A stretch of 64,000 nt of DNA from Calocera cornea HHB12733 (taxonomy: Eukaryota > Basidiomycota > Dacrymycetes > Dacrymycetales > Dacrymycetaceae): contig KV424007.1 in NCBI GenBank assembly GCA_001632435.1, positions 1 to 64,000 of the forward strand. The letters run 5' to 3'. A program made the position numbers and the translations under genes. The notes under the pieces are model-generated. The model saw only the letters and a program-made list of their open reading frames with translations. It was not told the origin of the DNA and ran no database searches. Below, in pieces: positions 1 through 11,523 of this stretch (positions are counted from its first letter, which is position 1; every line of letters begins with the position of its first letter).

Positions 1-1036
1 ACCCCCTCATACGTCACTACTCCACCTATTCCACTTGACTATTACACTTGTCTACTGTCAGGCAGCCTCGTTACTGTGGTGTGCCCTCACAGATGCTCTG
101 CGCCTTTGACATAGTCCCTTTTGGTGTAAGGCAGGTAACTTTAGGCTCAACTCTGCTGTCATTGTGCCTAGCAATGGCACGCAATGGTGTCTTTTAGAGA
201 GTTGCGGGTAGTTTTCTTGGTGTTTGCGGATTGTTTATGCACTCCGGTGACATGCCAGTGCCTTTTTTTGTGTTGTGCGGGTCACTTTCATGTATTCATC
301 TGGTATTTCAGTACCCAAAAAGCTAATAGTAGTTTACTTTGGTGATGTGCAGGTGAGGTTTAGGCTACATTCGGAGTATTTCTGTAGTGTGAAACATGTT
401 TCAACCCTTTGAGACGTGCCAAAAGTCTCACCCAAGACTTTTGGCAAGGGATTTCTGCTCTGAATCAGGTATTGCGGAGGCATTGTGACCCTCTTCTGCT
501 CTGCCAAGCCCAATAGCTATACCCGGCAGTACTCAAAAAAGGTAGAAAGTAACTCTAATGTGGGCAAAACACCCTATTAGATAGTTGTTGTTACAACAAT
601 GGCTGAACCATACACTTGTTATTGTGATAACGGGTGAACCAAGTACACTCCTTGTGGTGACAACATTCAGTGCCCCCAGACTGACCCAGACTGGCTGGAA
701 ACAGACTCTGCATAGTGGCTGAAAGTGGTCCCTGAGTGGCTGTGTAACCCTCACCCCTAGCCCTCTTCACCCACAAAGTGCTATAGGATCTACATTAATA
801 GGGTTGGGGTTGCACCCTGAGCAGGGTTGTAAGTATATTAGGGTTGTGAGGGTGTCAGGGTTCACTGAGGACAGGCGCGGGTGCAAGGGGAGTGGGTAGG
901 GTCTTGTTGCCTTTCGGCTCCATGGGTTGCGCCACTGGCACCCGTCAACGCGTCTCGTCATTGCCAGGGGCGGTTCTGCGCGCCTATACCTTGTGTACAC
1001 TACTATACCTGCACGGACGCGTCTTGCGTCGTGGTA
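1..1036. other. No gene recognised
   Basis: No splice-consistent gene is visible on either strand. The stretch looks poorer in G+C than most of the window and has many short T runs, unlike the coding regions. It could be decayed transposon DNA, but I found no terminal repeats and no protein remnant. The last hundred bases or so are probably promoter for the following gene. Confidence 0.5.
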
Positions 1037-2619
1037 ATGTCCTCACGACCAAAGGTAACGTACATTCAACGTCTGTGGCTGCTCTCAGCTCATGTTTAAC
1101 CACGGGTTATATCTCCCACGACCACGAATAATGTCTCGACGCCGCCGTTGCGAGCAAAGGCGTCTTTGTCGTCCGTTGCAAAGATCCGGCGTGCCCCGTC
1201 TCCCCGGCCCTCCCCACCGACGGCCAGCTCTGTTGTCAATGGACCAGCTCGCGTGGCAAACGCTTCGAGGAGACCATTGTCTTCGCAGGAGCGACCGCTG
1301 GCCACGCTGTCTCCGGTCACCAGGGACGACCTTCCGTATCACTCATCCCCTGTGACGCCGACTTTCCCAAGGCAACGGACAGCAAGTCAATCCACTGCGT
1401 TCGCATCTCCAACAACACCCGGGACACTCAAGGTCAAGGCAAAGGTGTCTTCCCTCGCAAAGCCGCAGCCAACACAGTCCACATCTGGCACTCCACCAAT
1501 TCGGCCTGGACTCCATTCGCGTTCCAACTCCATCGTTGGCCTCCGAGCTCAAGCATCTATCCCACCGCCGGTCCCTCCTCTTCCTTCCCTCCCGCCGAAA
1601 CCACGACCGAAATCTCCCCCAGCTTCACCGAATCGTCCCCTGCCGCCGATCGTCAACACATTCCCACCGACGCCCACAAAGTCCCTCGACGCAGTGCCAA
1701 ACTCGCCTCGCACCTCGGACATCTCATCTCAGTCATCCGTGTCCGTGAAGAGTGGATATGGCTCCATTACGCACTCGGTGGCGCGCGTACTACCTCTCAG
1801 TCAGTCGCCTGAAGACGATGAAGAGCCGATCTCGCGAAGCGGTACAACTCCTGTACCTCTTTACACGCCCATCAAGCAGCCGAGTGCCTTCCTCTCATCG
1901 CCTCCATTCCTCTCTCCCCAGGATGACGCCGATGGTGCAAGCGGAGGCTTGACAAGCCCGACGCACGAGAGAAAGGGGAGCATGTTAACGGAGGAAGAGG
2001 TAGAGCAGCGAGCAGAGGCGAGGACGAATCGAAAGGTGCGCATTGGCAGTCTTGTCCGTGGTGCATGTTACTGATGGCGGGACAGATTGCGGACCTGGAG
2101 ATCCAAACAACGTCGCTCCAGCAACTGACCGCATCTCTTGAGCGCGAACGCCACAAGCAATCCCTCGAGATCCGCGACCTGCGGCGCAAGCTTCGAGAAT
2201 CCCGTCTGGCTTTGCCACCGCGTACCTTCCAGTCGTTAAAGGCAACGTGGGAAGCAGACGGCCTAGACTTGGAAGACGAGGACGAAGACGAGGATGAGAC
2301 CGAGGATGGCAACGAGGACCCTGGATGGGCTCGAGTGAAGGGGCTAGTGCACGACATCCTCAGTCTCGGGAAGCGTGCTGTGGATGAAGGACAGGAGTTC
2401 ATCGAGAAGCGGACCAAGACCGGCGGTGGAGTCGTCCGGGTCCTGACGGCTGGAGAAGTGGAGGAACTGGAAGGGAACACCGATGGAGCAAACAGTGATG
2501 AAGACGGACAGGGCGACAGCGAGGCGGATAAAGAATCGCCGGTAGAAGAAAGTGAAACGCCTGCCACCGTTCGTCCGGCGTTAGGCACGGAGGACGACCA
2601 TCACGAAACACCTGGATAA
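1037..2619 (+). CDS. Disordered, proline/serine-rich protein with C-terminal coiled coil
   Basis: Not a family I recognise. Proposed exons are 1037-1054, 1160-2035 and 2086-2619, giving 475 residues. The second intron (50 nt, GTGCGC..ACAG, CTGAT branch) is secure because phase is kept and the coiled coil continues across it. The first is inferred: the long frame has no ATG before residue ~280, and an 18-nt exon starting MSSRPK joins in phase at 1160. Residues ~1-285 are low complexity, rich in S, P, T and R with SPxxP-like stretches. Residues ~280-345 form a charged coiled coil (EEEVEQRAEAR, LERERHKQSLEIRDLRRKL). The tail is strongly acidic. This suggests a scaffold or cytoskeleton-associated role, but that is a guess. 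The start is the weakest part. Confidence 0.7.
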
Positions 2620-3120
2620 GCTAGCCAGGCAACAACGGAACCTCACGACTCCATATTTCTCATTCGTCTTAGAATACCTTGCATGACATACCAGTGTACA
2701 TCTATGCCGAAGTTAATGGATATGGCCGAATAGATACTCATTGCTTTCCTCGACGTAGACCTGCCCTTCGCAATGCGCCGAGTGCGCACGGGCCATGCAA
2801 GCGACCCTTTTCTGCGGTGTCGCTCGCAATGCGTTTTCTCTCTACTCCTCTCATGTCAAATTACGGTCCATGTCAATTTCTAGACTGTGGTCGTGCCGAA
2901 GTAGTAGGAGAGAGTACATTTGGACGTCTAAGCGCCTCCTTTACGCTGGTCAATTTTTCACCGATGAGCGCGACTGGCCGGTGGTTCGCACATTTCGCTG
3001 TCCTCGTCCTGTTCTCTAATTCTATTAACGTATGCAAATCTCTATATCGTTCTTTGACCCTCTCTCCATTCATACATTCGTCGGATATCACGGTATCTCT
3101 CGAGCCACCGACTTTGTATT
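2620..3120. other. Convergent intergenic region
   Basis: This lies between the 3' ends of a plus-strand and a minus-strand gene. Open frames here have no codon-like structure. I see only presumptive 3' untranslated sequence and terminators. Confidence 0.5.
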
Positions 3121-3593
3121 CTACATCCCCTTCACGACTTCCGAATATCCCTTCTTCGTAGAGTCACTGTCGTCCTTCAAGTCCACCCAATCGTCGTCAT
3201 CTCCAGTTCCAACTATGCTTGGCCCTTTGCTATCCTCTGCAATCACGACTTTGGATGCAGGTGATGCGACAAAGTCATAGCTATCGCAAAGGCGGCTCAG
3301 TTATAAGCATGCATGTCGCTTCGTTCTGCGCCTACATACCCAGATTGTAGCTTCTCCTCTACATGACGTCGGTCAGCTCCGAAGGATTTCCGTAGTACGG
3401 ACGCTCGTCTACCTTTGACTTTGGCACTCCGAAGAAGCTGAGACATGTTGACCTGAGGAAGGCGGACCGAAGCGATCTCTTCGCTGACTGTTTCTGAGTG
3501 CTCGCTCTCGCCTTCGTCTTGCACGATGTTATCATATTCTTCTCTCCATTGAGCCGCAGAGTTGAGATGGTCCTTGCGAGCTTTGGCGGGCAT
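3121..3593 (-). CDS. Small conserved-looking hypothetical protein, two exons
   Basis: Not recognised. Reading the minus strand, exon 1 runs 3593-3340 and exon 2 runs 3280-3121, joined by a canonical 59-nt intron (GTATGT..GATAG). The product is 137 residues. The N-terminus is basic (MPAKARKDHLNSAAQW), followed by an acidic stretch (DEGESEHSETVSEE), a basic middle (SAKVKGRRASVLRK) and an acidic end (GDDDDWVDLKDD). The second exon lies in a different frame from the first and only makes sense once spliced, which supports a real gene. The frame stays open upstream to about 3686, so the start could be earlier (in-frame ATGs are present). No signal peptide or membrane segment is visible. Confidence 0.55.
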
Positions 3594-3872
3594 CTTGAGA
3601 GTGAGTGGGTATGCGGGATGATGCTTGCTGTTGGTGGTTGCTCTGACAGTCATGTAGTCGGTGCCCCCTATCACCGCCTCACCCAAGCCTATCCCCTGTA
3701 TATCGCCCTGACATAGCCTGCACCTGACTCCTAAATTCGACCTTGTGTGTAGATGGTGGGGACTACACCCGACTCGGGTGGATATGCTATGTTGTATTAA
3801 TAAAGGTATGTATGTATGGGGAATGCGTCTGCGTTGAGAGGTACGATGCGGTTTGCAGAGCGTCCCAGCTCG

Positions 3873-6484
3873 TCACTGGGAGGTAAGAGCACCTCCCGCA
3901 GTTCGCCTCATCGATGTCCGTATAAGAAGTTCTACGGAACCGTCGGTCCCATTATGGCGACGAGCAGCACGCTTGCTCATAGGCGAAACACTGCGTGAAC
4001 CGGTATACAGTACCACGGCAGAACGAGGCGGGATAGTAGCGGTAAACGCCGAAGAAGCGACATCGTAACTGAATACGGTCAGAGATAGTATCCGAATCGC
4101 GCGGTAAGGCATACCTTGCTCCGGTGCATTGGGTACCGAATGAACCACCTGTAACGAGATCGCAATAGCGACCGTCTGCTAGCATGGTAGTGAAGGTGGT
4201 GGACCAACCATTGTCGCCATTATTGATGGCAATGAATCCTGTAGAACCGCGCCCATAAGCGAGTTGCTGTGAGGTTCCGGTCACAACATTATCTAGGGGC
4301 GTGCTTGATGTGAAATCATTGTGAAGAGGCAAGAGGTTGGCAATGATCGGATTCCGATGTTGACACAACCTGGTCACTTGTCAGCACGAGGAGACGGCAA
4401 GCAGCATCAAGGCTCACCAGCCATTCGTGCCCCCCGTACCTGAGCAGCTCCCCTCACCTACTCTGATGTTAGAAGTCACTATGAAGTTACAAAGGGTTTC
4501 CATACCATTCGCCGGAGCACCCGCATCTGAATCGCTGAACTGGTAGCTTGACAGCACGGTCGGCGTGCCAAATGGCCATGTTCTAAGACTTTGTTTGAGT
4601 TCACTGATAGGGCCGGGCCGTATGGCTTACAGCATGAACACATGGGCCAGCCAGTAGGTGTTAGAGGGCGAATTGTAGTCTAGAGACTCGCCATTCTGAT
4701 TTCGCCAGTAATGAGTACGGGAGGCAGGAGCAGATCGGGTTACATACACGCTCCGTGTCGTGGTTAGCCTGACACACATATCAGCTGATTGCCACGATAT
4801 ATGAGACCAAACATACCACGAAGACATTCGCGGATGATGAGGGTACCCAATCTACCAATATCGTCAGTAACTGAGGCAGCAGGACTCGCATTCTCATACC
4901 CTGGTTAGGCAGTGTCATCAACGAGGCGATGCCGCTTGACAAGAACGCATTCTGCAACGCAGAGGTGTATCGAAATCTATACGGGATGAGAAGAACTCTA
5001 TCTGATACGGTCCTACGCACTCTTGAACGTCGCCTGTTCTTGCATTAGCAACCCGTCGTCATGGTAGAAATGTAGTTGTCTTACCATTGCCCACGTACTC
5101 ATTTGGATGAATTGGCTCCCCATATCCGTAAATGACCTGCGCTAGGCTGAGCATCCAAACCATGCAAACGAGACATCGTTAACCTCTTGCGTAATGTAAT
5201 GCTTGCCTTCGAATCGATGAACGATATTGGCGATATCCCTGGCGGCAATGTCTGCACGATATGAGCTTGATATCAATGCGATTGGCATACGCTCACGTTT
5301 GGAAGCATCCAGACGAAATCCCGTAACACCCAGCGATACTGGCAAGGTTATTCGAAATCTTCACTGTGAAACGACGAGAACTGCTTACCCAGATCGTTGA
5401 CGTATGTCGCTAGTAAGCTTCGGACATATTCCGACCCGGTATCCAAGCTGCCAGGTCGTCAGAATGGTCGATATTCACGACTTCGCTGCTTACTCTGCCA
5501 TCCCCAAGAGCTCGCAAGTCTGGACTTCAAGCCGATTGTTATAATTAGCTGATACGATGTGAGACTCAGGCGGCCCCAGATCACGTATTAACGTTACCGA
5601 TAACATCATTTGGTTCCAGTCCTATTTTGATATCAAATAGGGAACTTGGGGATACGCCGATCGTTGCTTACCACAATGATGGAAGTTCTACATCCACAGG
5701 GTCAGCTCGGGAAAGCACGTACAGCAGATACACCTACGTTAAACTGCAGACCGGGGTACGAGTAATGACCTAGTTACACGATTATTTCAGCAGTCCAACG
5801 CAGACATTTCACACGCACTGAATATAGTTCCACCGAGACCGGTGCCTGTTCGAGGTTAGCCACGTCAACTCACCCTACATTCATACGGTTACGGACCGGA
5901 ACTTTGGCCGGACATGTGATTCATTATTGTATCTGTAAGAGATCAGCCGAGTATAACAATCAAGGCGGTAGCATGCTTGCCTGCGATTACTTGCACGCCA
6001 GCCGCATTGCATGTTTTGACCATGGTCGCGAACTGGTCACGGTTTCCCCGCTTTGATGTTATGTTGTAGGACACCGGCTGGTAATCAGTCCACCACTGCA
6101 GTCATTCTCGTCAACGACGCGATCGTATGACTGGCATATATCCCACCTGAGGACCTTCAATATGTTCCTGTGGTGGGCTCACTAATAGCGGTTAGCGGTA
6201 GGTGCCGGCGTTGGCGATTGCCCTACCTTGAACAAAGCCGTAACCTGCTTCATTGTCAGACCATAACTTGATCACAACGAAGGTCGCCCACCTGCAGGTC
6301 CAATGAATTCAGCGCATTCCTGGGCGACGCTGTCCCAATTCCATTCGAATAGTTGCACGACGACATCTTTGTCGGCCGTTGCAAAGCGTCGGTAGTTTGT
6401 TGTCGAACGAGCAATTCGGGTCGTGTAGCTAGTGACACATGACGTCCCGAAGAGGATCGCAGCAATACCGAGGAACCAGGGCAT
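3873..6484 (-). CDS. GH13 alpha-amylase, secreted, 23 exons
   Basis: Hydrolyses internal alpha-1,4 bonds of starch or glycogen outside the cell. I reconstructed 23 exons that keep phase: 6484-6292, 6244-6227, 6181-6147, 6095-5981, 5932-5897, 5845-5819, 5769-5738, 5687-5672, 5621-5598, 5548-5494, 5447-5389, 5338-5297, 5251-5184, 5136-5085, 5033-5021, 4976-4900, 4851-4817, 4768-4748, 4695-4631, 4582-4506, 4457-4418, 4369-4115, 4068-3873. The product is 516 residues. It starts with a signal-like peptide ([13 protein letters not shown]). GH13 marks follow in order: [46 protein letters not shown] (nucleophile Asp), YITQEVIYG (acid/base Glu), VANHDTER (third Asp). The intron after 5981 starts with GC, all others with GT. 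The last ~40 residues are basic and not amylase-like; no starch-binding domain is seen. Confidence 0.93.
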
Positions 6485-7005
6485 TTTACCAGTGGGTGAC
6501 TGGCGAGAAGAGCGCGCATCACGCGCAGAAGGTGAGGGAGGACGCGAAGGCATGTGCCGGCACGTGCAGAGTATTTGTTAGGGGCACCCAAGGAATGTGA
6601 GCGGTTCCGTCCAAAGGACCGAATGCTTCAGTTGGGACACAACAAGAGGTGACGAGTTGAGGTGGTCAGGATCAAGACAGTCTCGAACAGGCGGAGAGCG
6701 AAAGGACCAGAGCTCAGAGAGCGCGTTATTCTTAGCATGCCGATCGAAGAGCGCCAAAGGAACTCGGGTGGCGTCCTCGGCAGAAAAGGTCAAACGGCAG
6801 ACCCTGCGGCTCCACGCGTTCGGGCTGAGATCCCTTTTACACGCGCCTGAAAGTACGCGTCTCGGCCATGCCCTCTAAGTGGTACAGTATATATGTATCA
6901 GAAGCATGACAGCCCAGGGGTGCCGGTCATTATGTAGCGACCGTGACAAATATCCGAAACGACTTGGGTGATCTATCGAGCTCAACGCCTAGTACGGCAC
7001 AGGTA
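6485..7005. other. Upstream region of the amylase gene
   Basis: Presumed promoter of the minus-strand amylase. I see no gene. A TATA-like run sits near 6888-6896 (tatatatgt), rather far from the start codon, and I do not claim it as the functional box. Confidence 0.4.
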
Positions 7006-7192
7006 CCTCAGATCTCACTGTCCCCGATTCATGCGCTCAGGCCCACCGGCGAAAATCGTCTCAACGCGCGCTTCGCGCAAGCCTTCTTCCCAGCCGCCAC
7101 GAGCCATTCCCCGTCCCCTTGGCTTGCCCAACGGACTTCCTCACGATCAGAATGCGGATACGCTCGTATTCCGGAAAGTCAGTACCCACAGA
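7006..7192 (-). pseudogene. Relic of an FAD monooxygenase 3' exon
   Basis: On the minus strand this encodes broken pieces of the last exon of the neighbouring monooxygenase: EYERIRILIVRKSVGQAK matches the FTEYESIRIPIVRKSVAQAK segment of the gene at 7828-9249. The DNA also matches that gene's 3' end around its stop codon. Internal deletions and frame changes remove most of the exon. It is a decayed duplicate, not a gene. Confidence 0.75.
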
Positions 7193-7827
7193 CGGAGACC
7201 AGCTAGGCGCGGTTGAGACGCAGGCACCAAGGATGTTGCCGCCCTTCAGGTGCAGCACACTGAGAGCAACCTGATGGACGCCCTGCAGACACCAAATGTG
7301 CGAGAGTTTCTACTCGACATAGTCAGGGAGGCCCAAGCCCCAAGGACGGAATAGTATACTTAAGCAAAAGGTATTTATGTCGTCTCTCGCTCATTTCGTT
7401 GTATTCGCTCAAGTAACGTCAGGCGCATAACCGAGGATGTTATGATGGGAGCGAGGATCCCTTTATTCCTGTCCTCACTCCCAGCCTCCAGCACCCAATC
7501 GATGATGAACGTGCAATGTCTCAACTCTGAGGGCTACATCCTGATCTGAGGCTCAAGCTGCATCTGCCCCCGGTCACTGGCGTTGCTGCAGTGGCAGCAC
7601 TCTCCTCGTCACAGCTCAATGCACTGCTCAACGCCTACTTCCCACACGTCCGCCTCCACATGTAACGGGTTAGGCGTCGCCAGTTATTGCTTGCGATGGG
7701 TGTCACCAGGGCCGCTCCGCGCCTGTAAATGAGGCGGGCATTGATGATGCTCCATCCAATCGTGTACAATCACAATGTCATTATGTAGTCTCCAATTCGT
7801 CTCCAATGCCATATGTGCCAACATGCC
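7193..7827. other. No gene recognised
   Basis: No intact gene. A short open stretch near 7550-7665 (plus strand, ending FPHVRLHM then TAA) reads somewhat like protein, but it has no recognisable partner exons and I do not call it. Confidence 0.4.
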
Positions 7828-9249
7828 TCAGATCTCGCTTTCCCCGACGAATGGCCCCATGATCAGCTCCATCTGCACCTTCATGCGCTCAGGATCATGA
7901 CCACCGCCGGCCAAAATCGCCTCATCTCGCGCGTCGCAAGCCTCCTTCCCAACGGTCACACGCCGTTCCCCCTCCTTCTTGGCCTGCGCAACGGACTTCC
8001 TCACGATCGGAATGCGGATGCTCTCGTATTCCGTAAAGGCAGTCTCGAGACTGGTATCCGTAAATGGCCCGGCTTTGCAGAGCAGGCGAACGAGGTGATA
8101 GCAGTCCTCCATTGCCTGTATGGACAATCAGTCAGGGTACGAGAGGGCAACGTGTGGTGCGCACCTGGTTCGCCCCCTGACCGATATGCGGGCTTGTGGG
8201 ATGCGCTGCATCTCCGAGAAGGACCACCCTGCCCTTATGCCAGATATCCAAAATGGGTCGTTCATATAGCCCATACTTCGTTACACCCGTGGCGCCCGCA
8301 ATGAGCTGCTTCGGTCCGTTCTCCCAGCTCGCAGCCTGGAGGCCCTTGACCATCTCGTGCGCCTCCTCGAGGCTGAGTCGACGCCAATCCTCCCGTGCTT
8401 CGGTGGGCTGGGGGATGGTGGTGACCCAGACCATCTGGTCGGAGCTGACGGGAGCACCCATGAAGTGGGCGCCGTCTCCGAAGAATTGCCGCATCGTTGC
8501 CTTGTCGGATTTGAGGACTTCGGGAGTGGGGCTGAAGCCGCCGATCTGTCAAACCTATTAGCAGATGATAGCGACCAACAGTAGCAGCTTACCTGGACTA
8601 GGCCCATATACGTGACCTCCTCCTTCCCGAACAATATGTCCCTCACTGCGCTGTGCAGGCCGTCGCAGCCCACCAAGAGATCACCCTCCGCCTCCGTTCC
8701 ATCCTCGAACACGGCGGTGACCCTCTCGTCCTCCTGAAGTACATCCACACATCTCTTCTTGAAGTGGATCTCCACCCCGCGCTCCTTCGCAGATTCGTAC
8801 AAGAACTGGCAGTAGCGCGTGCGAACAGCCAAAACCAACGGCCATCCGAAGCCGCGGCGCATCCGCGAGACATCGATCCGGCCGAGCTCCTGCTTGCGGA
8901 CCTGGGAGTAGGTAACGCCTTCGTCGAGTGCCTGACACTCTTTGAGGAGGGGCTCGGCGAGGCCGAGGATGTTGAGCACTTTGAACCTCCACGGATGTCA
9001 GCTACCCGCATACATGCATACATATTGTTTGTAGAGAGGGCGTACGTCTGCGGCGAAAGGCCTAGCGTAAGGCCGGACTGCTGGATCTCGGACTGGCGCT
9101 CGTATATGACGACATCAAAGCCCTTGTGCTTCAGAAGCATAGCCAGAACAGGGCCTGGTAGGCAGTATCAGCATGGGTAGCGCGTGTCAGTGAGGGGAAC
9201 AAGGCGAACCAGCTATGCCACAGCCAATGATAATGACAGATTTGGACAT
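7828..9249 (-). CDS. FAD-dependent monooxygenase, copy 1 (intact)
   Basis: Class A flavin hydroxylase of the salicylate-hydroxylase/PHBH fold (FAD_binding_3 type), expected to hydroxylate an aromatic or similar substrate using NAD(P)H and O2. Exons 9249-9210, 9154-9046, 8986-8593, 8545-8165 and 8115-7828 give 403 residues. It opens MSKSVIIIGCGIAGPVLA (Rossmann GxGxxG split by intron 1). The DG motif follows (GCDGLHSAVRD), then VVLLGDAAHPTSPHIGQGANQ's core GDAAH, which contacts FAD. No signal or C-terminal membrane anchor is seen, so it is probably cytosolic. Its exon layout is the same as copies 2 and 3 in this window, so they are paralogues. A TATA box lies 86 nt upstream. Substrate unknown. 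Confidence 0.92.
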
Positions 9250-9334
9250 GTTTGGATGGGACTTCTCAGTCGGGTTGGTTGTCGCTCGGTCGAGGTGGTT
9301 GATTATGGGACCGACGAGGATACGACAAGCTCGC

Positions 9335-9340
9335 TTTATA
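9335..9340 (-). promoter_or_regulatory. TATA box of monooxygenase copy 1
   Basis: The minus strand reads TATAAA, with the start codon 86 nt downstream. This is a usual distance for a fungal core promoter. It is called by position and motif only. Confidence 0.5.
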
Positions 9341-10086
9341 GCGTGTCTCTCTTCGTAGCTTTGGAGCACTCCCCCTCACGTCGCAAACCGTGTGAAACGG
9401 CACCGGGCTCCTCGTCAGCCTCCCGGCTGTCGCGCTCCCATCGCATCTGCCGCGGGCCGACAGGGTTCGTCATTGTTGTCCAGGCGGACGCTGGGTGGCA
9501 TTCGTCGATGTTGAGCGGAGGATCGCGCTGCGGCAGTACTGAGGCGCCGAAGGTACGCGCAACGCGCGGCGGCATTGAATGCGGTGCGCAATCAGGGTTA
9601 CCGGAACATCTCTCCCCAGGCCAGTGCCATTATAGCATCCAGGTCTCTCCTCTTGCAATCTACCCAGTCTGAGTCACCATTGGACAGAATTCTTCGTTGT
9701 GAACCACCATCTATCAGAAATCTACCAGAACTAGATTGTATCCTGCTCGGAGCGCATGCTTGGCTTGCCCTGGTAACCATTCGGCTTCTGTGCGCAGGGA
9801 AGGTTGTCGTTGTCGACTCAGCATTGCGTCATGTTGACAAATGTGCCTGTAAATTATCGCCACTCAGTCACCTCGGTGAAGTGAGTCGAAATTTTGCAAC
9901 ATGCCCTCCGTGTGTCTGGCGGCAATGAAGGTGTATCAGCGTGTGGTAGTCACACTTTCAGATGGGAGCCCGGTCGAATCAGTTTCTGGTGAGTTGTGTG
10001 TGCTATTCCACCGCGACAGAGATGCTGTACTCTAGCAGTGTATCGAATTCAGAGCTGGCATGGCAATTTCAAGTATCTTGCACCCC
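9341..10086. other. Intergenic region between monooxygenase copies
   Basis: Contains the upstream sequence of copy 1 and the 3' flank of copy 2. I see no coding structure or repeats. Confidence 0.45.
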
Positions 10087-11523
10087 TCAAATTTCGCTTT
10101 CTCCCGTGACCGGCCCTAGGATCAATTGTGCCGAGAGCTTCATCCGCTCCTGATCAATCCCTCCACCGTTCAATATTCTCTCGTCACGTGCTTCGCATGC
10201 CTCTCTCCGCTCATCACACGATTCTCCCCTTCCTTCTTTGCTCCTGCCACAGCAAGGCTCACGATAGGAACACGGATGTGTTCGTATTCCGTGAATGCCG
10301 CCTCGAGGCTTTCGTCCTCGAGCGGCTCCGCCTTGCACAACAAGCGAACGAGGTGATAACAATCTTCCATCGCCTATAGGCTGCTCGTAAGCCCTCTACG
10401 ACAAGAATGAGCACAATTGCACATACCTGATTGGCCCCTTGACCGAGATGCGGGCTCGTGGGATGGGCTGCATCGCCCACGAGGACAACTCGTCCCTTAT
10501 GCCACACGTCACGCATTGTCCGCTCGTAGAGTCCGTACTTGGTGATGAATGTCGAGCCCTGGATGAGTTCCTTTGCTCCGTTACCCCAGCCGGCGGCCCT
10601 CAGTCCACTGAGCATCTCCTTCGATGATGAATCGTTGATGCTGAGCCTGCGCCAGTTCTCGCGTGCTTCGTCAGGCTCGGCAAACGTGGTGACCCACAAC
10701 ATCTGGCTGTCATTGATAGGCATGCCCATGAAATGCGCGCCATCCCCGAAGATTTGGCGCGATGTTCCCGGTTTCGAGGCTTTGAAAATGTCAGGTGTGG
10801 GGGTAAACCCACCGATCTAGCCACATGAATCAGCGGCACGCGATGAACGAAAGATGGGGATACCTGGACAAGGCCCATGTATTGGGCCGCATCTGTTCCT
10901 GGCAACACGAAGTCCCTAACAGCACTGTGCAGCCCATCACAGCCCACAAGGAGATCGGCTTCAGATGTGGTTCCATCCTCGAACACGGTTGTCACGCGAT
11001 CTCCGGCTTGCCGCACAGCGATCAACGTCTTGTTGAAATGGACTGGGATACCGCGCCCCTTGGCAGAATCGCACAAGAAGTGACTGTCTCGCGCACGGGA
11101 GAGCATGACCATCGGCCACCCCAGACGACGGAAGAGACTTCCGGTATCTCTCTCGACCAATACTGTGCCGCCGAGCAGCTCGGAGTAGCTGATGAAGTGC
11201 TCTACCGATTGGCCGAGAGCAACGACTTTCTCCGCCAGCCCGAGGATGTTCAGAACCTTGAACCTGTCAAGATTCGTATCTGTCATCTGAACAACAGAGT
11301 ACAATATGAAATGTACGTCTGAGGCGTCACCCCGAGCGCGAGGCCAGCCTGCTCAGTCTCGGTCTTGCACTCATAGATGACAGGTTCAATACCCGTGTGC
11401 TTCAACAGCATCGCCAGGACAGGGCCTGTGAGGCTGGATTAGCAGAGGCACTATTGGCTGGTCCGGTACGAAATCGGACGTACCGGCGATGCCACATCCG
11501 ATGATGATGACAGACTTGGACAT
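10087..11523 (-). CDS. FAD-dependent monooxygenase, copy 2, frameshifted near the C-terminus
   Basis: Paralogue of copies 1 and 3, with the same five-exon layout: 11523-11484, 11425-11317, 11263-10864, 10816-10427, and a last exon from 10373. The FAD GxGxxG start (MSKSVIIIGCGIAG), the DG motif (GCDGLHSAVRD) and GDAAHPTSPHLGQGANQ are all intact. In the last exon the plus strand has CTCTCT at 10201-10206 where the paralogues imply two bases fewer. The reading frame shifts after SGE and stops at 10170, giving about 380 residues; the normal C-terminal coding sequence continues out of frame to 10087. The catalytic part survives, so the product may still fold, or this is an early pseudogene. A sequencing error is equally possible. 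Span given is to the ancestral stop. Confidence 0.85.

Noticed and set aside
2679..3161. 160-codon plus-strand frame
   Set aside because: It overlaps the last exon of the minus-strand small gene and looks like random sequence.
7550..7665. Short protein-like stretch ending FPHVRLHM
   Set aside because: Only one small open piece with no partner exon, start or known family; could be chance or an unplaced relic.
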